From positions 1-8,780 of the forward strand of contig DJTQ01000031.1 in the NCBI GenBank assembly GCA_002439285.1: a stretch of 8,780 nucleotides of DNA, given 5' to 3'. The position numbers and the translations under genes were made by a program. The notes under the pieces were generated by a model. It was not told the origin of the DNA. It did no database searches and saw nothing but the letters and a program-made list of their open reading frames with translations. Shown piece by piece: positions 5,527-8,780 of this stretch. The first letter of the stretch is position 1, and the number at the start of each line of letters is the position of its first letter. Source of the stretch: Paenibacillaceae bacterium UBA6304 (GTDB taxonomy: Bacteria > Bacillota > Bacilli > Paenibacillales > Paenibacillaceae).

Positions 5527-6837
5527 TTGGCTAAAGAAAGCTTTGATAAGGAAATCCAATTTCTGCGTTTGCTGGTGCTGACAAGCGGGGCGTTCAGCAG
5601 ACAGCAATTCGCGGAGCGATTGGGCATTTCCGTCCACACCTTTGATAAAACGATCCGGCGGCTCAAGGACGTCGTCGGTTCCCTGCACCAACATTTGCCG
5701 CAGGAGCAGGGCAAGGAATTCTCCGAAACCCTTCGTTACAGCTACTATGACTCTACAGATCCGCTGCTTCTGTTTCTTTTTCGCGCCAAATCCGTCAAGG
5801 AATCGGAAAGCCAAAGAATCTCAATGCTGCTCGACGCGATGAATGACCGTGCATTGACTGCAAGAGAGCTTCTGGACACATGCTGCAGCAGTCTGTCTTC
5901 CGGCCTCCCTTTGCCTGATGAGAAGACGATCCGTTCGGATCTCAAATACTTGGAAGAGGTGGGCGTCATTAAACGTGAACCCGGTCCTCGCCCCTTCAAA
6001 TATCGCATCCAGGATGATCTGGTCCGAGGCTTATCCAACGAAGAACTTCTCGATTTATACGACTTTGTGGATGTCATGGCGAACACGCAGGTCCCTTCCG
6101 TCCAAGGCTATCTGCTGCGTGACGGACTCAAGAAGCATCTTCTGCGTGATGGGCTCGAGCAGCATGCCTTAGAATCATTTTTATACAAGTACCACTATCA
6201 CTCACGGATCCTGGATGAGGCTCATCTATTCACGCTGCTCCATGCCATCCGGCACCGCCGCAAGATCTCATTTCAGTATTTCTCACCGAAGTCCGAGAAG
6301 AGCTATGCCTCCAAAAACACCAATCCTCTATATGAACGGGACACGGAGGGCAAAGCCGAAAAGACGACTCCATTAAAGATCGTCTATGACCACCAGTACG
6401 GAAGATGGTATTTGCTTGCCTATGGCCGGGAAGGGATTCGAAAATATCGCATGGAGGGAATCACCCAAATCGAAGAGGCCGAAACCGTGGACCGGGCATG
6501 GTTCGAGGAGAAGGAAAAGGAACTTACCGAGAGAATCCGGTATAGTTGGCTAATCGATACAGGGCGACCGGTGAAGGTTCGGGCCCGATTCTTTGTTCCG
6601 GGAGGCTCCGAACCGAATTTCGTGAAGGAGCGGGTCCTTCTGCAGGGGCAGTGGGGACAAATCGTACAAGAGGATGAAGCATGCTTTATTTACGAAATCA
6701 CCGTGAACGGGATTACGGAAATCAAGCCGTGGCTGCGGAGTTTCGGTTCCAGCTGCGAGGTTCTGGAGCCTCTGCATCTTCGCCGGGAAATGATTGCCGA
6801 ATGGAAGGAGATACAAGCTTACTATGAATCTGTTTGA
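5527..6837 (+). CDS. HTH/WYL-domain transcriptional regulator
   Basis: The protein has 436 residues. An N-terminal helix-turn-helix region lies at about 12-50 (FSRQQFAERLGISVHTFDK, then a helix). A second winged-helix-like part lies at about 100-160, including KTIRSDLKYLEEVGVIKR. The WYL domain covers about 235-318, with the namesake W294-Y295-L296 in GRWYLLAYG followed by IRKYRMEGI. A WCX-like C-terminal part covers 345-430 (KPWLRSFGSSCEVLEPLHL). WYL regulators bind a ligand, often a nucleic acid or nucleotide, and then repress or activate. The gene is divergent from the slipin-RlaP-rtcB operon. The start is TTG with GGGGGA 7 nt upstream; no in-frame ATG fits better. A 9-residue direct repeat (LLRDGLKKH, LLRDGLEQH) occurs at 196-213. 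The family call is firm; its target is inferred from gene order. Confidence 0.9.
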   Translation: MAKESFDKEIQFLRLLVLTSGAFSRQQFAERLGISVHTFDKTIRRLKDVVGSLHQHLPQEQGKEFSETLRYSYYDSTDPLLLFLFRAKSVKESESQRISMLLDAMNDRALTARELLDTCCSSLSSGLPLPDEKTIRSDLKYLEEVGVIKREPGPRPFKYRIQDDLVRGLSNEELLDLYDFVDVMANTQVPSVQGYLLRDGLKKHLLRDGLEQHALESFLYKYHYHSRILDEAHLFTLLHAIRHRRKISFQYFSPKSEKSYASKNTNPLYERDTEGKAEKTTPLKIVYDHQYGRWYLLAYGREGIRKYRMEGITQIEEAETVDRAWFEEKEKELTERIRYSWLIDTGRPVKVRARFFVPGGSEPNFVKERVLLQGQWGQIVQEDEACFIYEITVNGITEIKPWLRSFGSSCEVLEPLHLRREMIAEWKEIQAYYESV

Positions 6838-7651
6838 GAAAATATTTAATCACCAGATCATCTCCAGGCTGGATGATTCCGGCACTTTCATGGTCACCTC
6901 GCACGAGCGGGCATGGCTGAAGACGATGCTGGAGCATCCGGCGGCGACTGAAGCTTTTACAACGGAGACCTTGGGGAAGCTACGCTCTATTCTCGAGCCC
7001 GACGAGGTCTTGGAGATCTCCTCTCATTTAATTGAAAAGGCCCGCAGCAAGGAACGGCAAGTCTATCACCCGCTTCTCCGCCCTTTACGCCGTCATATCA
7101 TGAATAAAACCGGGATTGTCATCACGTATGAGATTAAGGGAGAGCGTGTGAACAACGACCATTCGGGACTTCCCTATAAACTGGAGTACTCGATGGTCAA
7201 ACGGGAATGGTATTTGCTCTGGATTCACAGCCGGAACCGTGCCATGATGAGTACCAGGTTGAGTAAAATCCGTTCCGTCACGTCAGTTCCCATGAAGCCG
7301 TCTGTTGCGGAGCACCTTCTGAAAGGTATCGGAAATACACTTGAGTCTCGCAAAAGTGAAGTCGTCATTGAGATTGTCCGCACCTATAACGCTGAGTTAT
7401 CCCGCATCCTGTATGCCTTCTCCAGCTTCGAAAAAAACGTGGAGTACGATGCGGAAACTGATACCTATCGAGTCAAAGTAACGCTGTTTGGAAGTGAGAC
7501 GGAGTATCTGCTCTCCAAAATCCGTTTTCTCGGGCAACGGGTTCGGGTAGTCGAGGGCGATTATTTAAAAAAGCGGATGCTGGAGTCCTCGACAAAGGCG
7601 CTGGCACGATATGAGGATGAGGCGGTTTGCGAGCAAACCTCTTCAAAGTAG
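6824..7651 (+). CDS. Second WYL-domain protein, without an obvious HTH
   Basis: The protein has 275 residues from the ATG at 6824, which overlaps the end of the upstream WYL gene by 14 nt and suggests translational coupling. AAGGAG (6805-6810) lies 13 nt before it. A TTG at 6794 would add ten residues but lacks a better site. The WYL core lies at about 95-155, with TGIVITYEIKGE as the first strands, REWYLLWIH carrying W129-Y130-L131, and MMSTRLSKIRSV after it. A C-terminal WCX-like region (about 178-250) includes KVTLFGSETEYLLSKIRFLG. The N-terminal 90 residues are helical, but I see no clear helix-turn-helix. It may act as the sensing partner of the first WYL protein. Paired WYL genes beside RNA-repair ligases fit known associations; this exact role is inference. 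Confidence 0.85.
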   Translation: MNLFEKIFNHQIISRLDDSGTFMVTSHERAWLKTMLEHPAATEAFTTETLGKLRSILEPDEVLEISSHLIEKARSKERQVYHPLLRPLRRHIMNKTGIVITYEIKGERVNNDHSGLPYKLEYSMVKREWYLLWIHSRNRAMMSTRLSKIRSVTSVPMKPSVAEHLLKGIGNTLESRKSEVVIEIVRTYNAELSRILYAFSSFEKNVEYDAETDTYRVKVTLFGSETEYLLSKIRFLGQRVRVVEGDYLKKRMLESSTKALARYEDEAVCEQTSSK

Positions 7652-7663
7652 GAGGAAAATAAT

Positions 7664-8161
7664 TTGACTACAACATTCCATTTAGATCACGTTGGCATAG
7701 AAGATCCTTCAGACGAAAGCAGATTGTCCGGATTTGGACCTCTAACTTTATTTAATAGCCAGGTTGAATACCACTTTAATACGGAAGACATGAGTTTGGA
7801 GGAAGCAGAGCTATATATCCATGATATCTTGAATCAATTGCCAGATGAAACTATTGATGAACTATGCAAAAAAGCATGTGAATGGAAAATCGAAAAAATG
7901 TCCAGCGATACCGCCGACTATCCCGAGGGCCTGGCTGAAACTACAGGTAGGGACATCCTGTCATTTATGGACGTAGGTGAAGTTGATCTTTATCGAAATC
8001 CTATCGATAGAACCGATGATACCTTCGGAGCAATTCTGGGTGGAGGCACCGAGTGGGACTCTGAGAATGCCATGGAGATTGTTATACGAGGTCGTGAAGT
8101 ACTTGAGGTGCGAGAGTTTTTGGGGTATGGGGGGCATTGTATCTGGCGAGAAAATGAGTGA
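7664..8161 (+). CDS. Acidic protein of unknown function
   Basis: The protein has 165 residues and starts at TTG 7664, with GGAGG (7651-7655) 8 nt upstream. The stop of the preceding WYL gene overlaps this ribosome binding site, so the gene is probably the third of the WYL operon. It is rich in Asp and Glu, with no signal peptide, membrane segment or nucleic-acid-binding motif that I can see. The N-terminal third looks beta-rich (FGPLTLFNSQVEYHFN), the middle is helical and acidic (SLEEAELYIHDILNQLPDET), and the C-terminus is beta-rich (AMEIVIRGREVLEVREFLGYG), ending in HCIWRENE. Weak resemblance to small DUF6985-like or immunity-like proteins came to mind, but I cannot support it. It may be a genuine operon member or a later insertion. 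Confidence 0.75.
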   Translation: MTTTFHLDHVGIEDPSDESRLSGFGPLTLFNSQVEYHFNTEDMSLEEAELYIHDILNQLPDETIDELCKKACEWKIEKMSSDTADYPEGLAETTGRDILSFMDVGEVDLYRNPIDRTDDTFGAILGGGTEWDSENAMEIVIRGREVLEVREFLGYGGHCIWRENE

Positions 8162-8190
8162 GGCGGAGAACATAATCTTTTTTGGTATCC

Positions 8191-8208
8191 CTTTGCAACA
8201 CTGCAAAG
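8191..8208. other. Short perfect hairpin after the WYL operon
   Basis: CTTTGCA (8191-8197) and TGCAAAG (8202-8208) form a 7-bp stem with a 4-nt loop, 30 nt after the stop of the unknown acidic gene. No T run follows on either strand, so it is at best a weak terminator or an mRNA-end stabiliser. Confidence 0.35.
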
Positions 8209-8305
8209 CTGCTTCCCCTCCCTAACGAATCTGACAAACCTTATTTGGGCAAAATACGGCACTATGCGAATGTAACGAACCTCAAACACGTTATTGGGGG
8301 TGAAA

Positions 8306-8395
8306 TCACCCTCTACGGGCCTTTATCCAAGACGAATTCCTTGCCTTCGTCTCTGTTTTCTTGCCTGCTTTTTCTAATATTTCTTTCCTTTTCAT
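8306..8395 (-). CDS. Possible 29-residue basic peptide
   Basis: A strong AGGAGG (8406-8401) lies 5 nt before an ATG at 8395. The frame encodes 29 residues, beginning MKRKEILEKAGKKTETK and ending WIKARRG, with 11 Lys/Arg, and stops with TGA at 8308-8306. The stop lies inside a perfect hairpin (GGGTGA/TCACCC, 8298-8311). I see no promoter with good boxes upstream and no family resemblance. It could be a real small protein, or the start of a decayed longer gene, since the ribosome binding site is much better than the length would suggest. Confidence 0.3.
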   Translation of the reverse strand: MKRKEILEKAGKKTETKARNSSWIKARRG

Positions 8396-8527
8396 AAAAA
8401 CCTCCTCAATTTGATAAGGCGGTTTGTTGACAACTCTTTTGAAAGGAAAGCCAGCCAAGAGATGTTAGCCCATTAACTTGATGTATTCACCGCTGGGATC
8501 GACAGGAGTGACTGTTGGGAGTAAATC

Positions 8528-8714
8528 AACTGTATTTCCTACAGTTAATTACCGTGTATCCAGTCGTTCTAGAGGATTAACTGTATTTCCTACAGTTAAT
8601 TCTTATCCTTTCCCCTCTTTTTGCTGCAAGCGCCTAAATTAGCTGTAGAATTTCCAGTTAGTTTGGTTTTGACCTGGCCTACCGCCCGAAATAACTGTAG
8701 GTTTTCCAGTTAAT
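8528..8714. repeat. Cluster of four short palindromic repeats
   Basis: Four related elements begin near 8528, 8576, 8638 and 8691. The first two share AACTGTA-TTTCC-TACAGTT; the second has perfect 10-bp arms (8576-8600). The third and fourth are diverged (AGCTGTAGAATTTCCAGTT and AACTGTAGGTTTTCCAGTT) and keep the outer arms and a TTTCC core. Spacing is about 50-63 bp. They occupy a gene-free stretch. I have an uncertain memory of similar elements scattered through Paenibacillus intergenic DNA, which would make them REP-like repeats; an array of operator sites is the alternative. Confidence 0.7.
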
Positions 8715-8780
8715 CTTCATAGAGCGGCCTGGTGAGCCGAGGGAAGAGAGCGACATGGTGAAAGTGAGCTTGGTCAGGAG

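Noticed and set aside
6794..6823. TTG start giving a ten-residue N-terminal extension of the second WYL protein
   Set aside because: No suitable ribosome binding site; the ATG at 6824 with upstream AAGGAG and stop overlap is more likely.
8465..8547. Short minus-strand frame ending TPVDPSGEYIKLMG
   Set aside because: It has no start codon or ribosome binding site and reads through a palindromic repeat; it may be the tail of a decayed gene but cannot be assigned.
8528..8714. CRISPR array
   Set aside because: Only four diverged copies with uneven spacing, perfect palindromes, and no cas genes nearby.
8740..8780. Possible plus-strand start codon near the window end
   Set aside because: Too little sequence remains, and no clear ribosome binding site precedes it.

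Overview
The window looks like a chromosomal stretch from a spore-forming Firmicute, most likely Paenibacillus or a close relative. This is inferred from strong AGGAGG ribosome binding sites, TTG starts, a collagen-like spore-surface type gene behind a sigma-K-like promoter, and the type of RNA-repair locus present. No database search was possible.

Layout. (1) 1-655, minus strand: N-terminal part of a collagen-like protein that runs off the window, with a sigma-K-like promoter at 710-737. (2) 656-1023: no gene; it holds that promoter and a strong minus-strand terminator at 959-1005. (3) 1024-1648, minus: a toxin-antitoxin pair in which the antitoxin is intact but the PIN-domain (VapC-type) toxin is broken by two stops and a frameshift. 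(4) 1725-4943, minus: a three-gene operon in the order slipin/SPFH protein, RlaP-type nucleotidyltransferase, RtcB RNA ligase. (5) 4944-5391, minus: a leader of about 450 nt ahead of the slipin gene that contains no convincing ORF but folds by eye into a three-way-junction domain, a tRNA-like segment in circularly permuted order, and a second domain closed by a long-range helix. (6) 5527-8161, plus: a divergent operon of two WYL-domain proteins and an acidic protein of unknown function. (7) 8162-8780: no large gene; hairpins, one possible 29-residue ORF and a cluster of four short palindromic repeats.

How the parts may work together. RtcB joins broken RNA ends, RlaP is a predicted nucleotidyltransferase associated with such ligases, and the SPFH protein may scaffold them. 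The divergent WYL proteins are the likely regulators, because WYL domains are ligand sensors and the two transcription units share a regulatory gap of about 130 bp (5392-5526). The main novelty is the leader RNA. Its tRNA-like part has a perfect 5-bp/7-nt T arm, a closed 'acceptor' hairpin, a D-loop-like GGTAGAGC and a 5-bp/7-nt anticodon arm whose loop equals the usual tRNA-Glu(UUC) loop. It resembles the tRNA-mimicking YrlA RNAs that accompany rtcB in Salmonella, but no Ro/TROVE gene is visible here. Functional links are inference; helices and motifs were read directly from the sequence.
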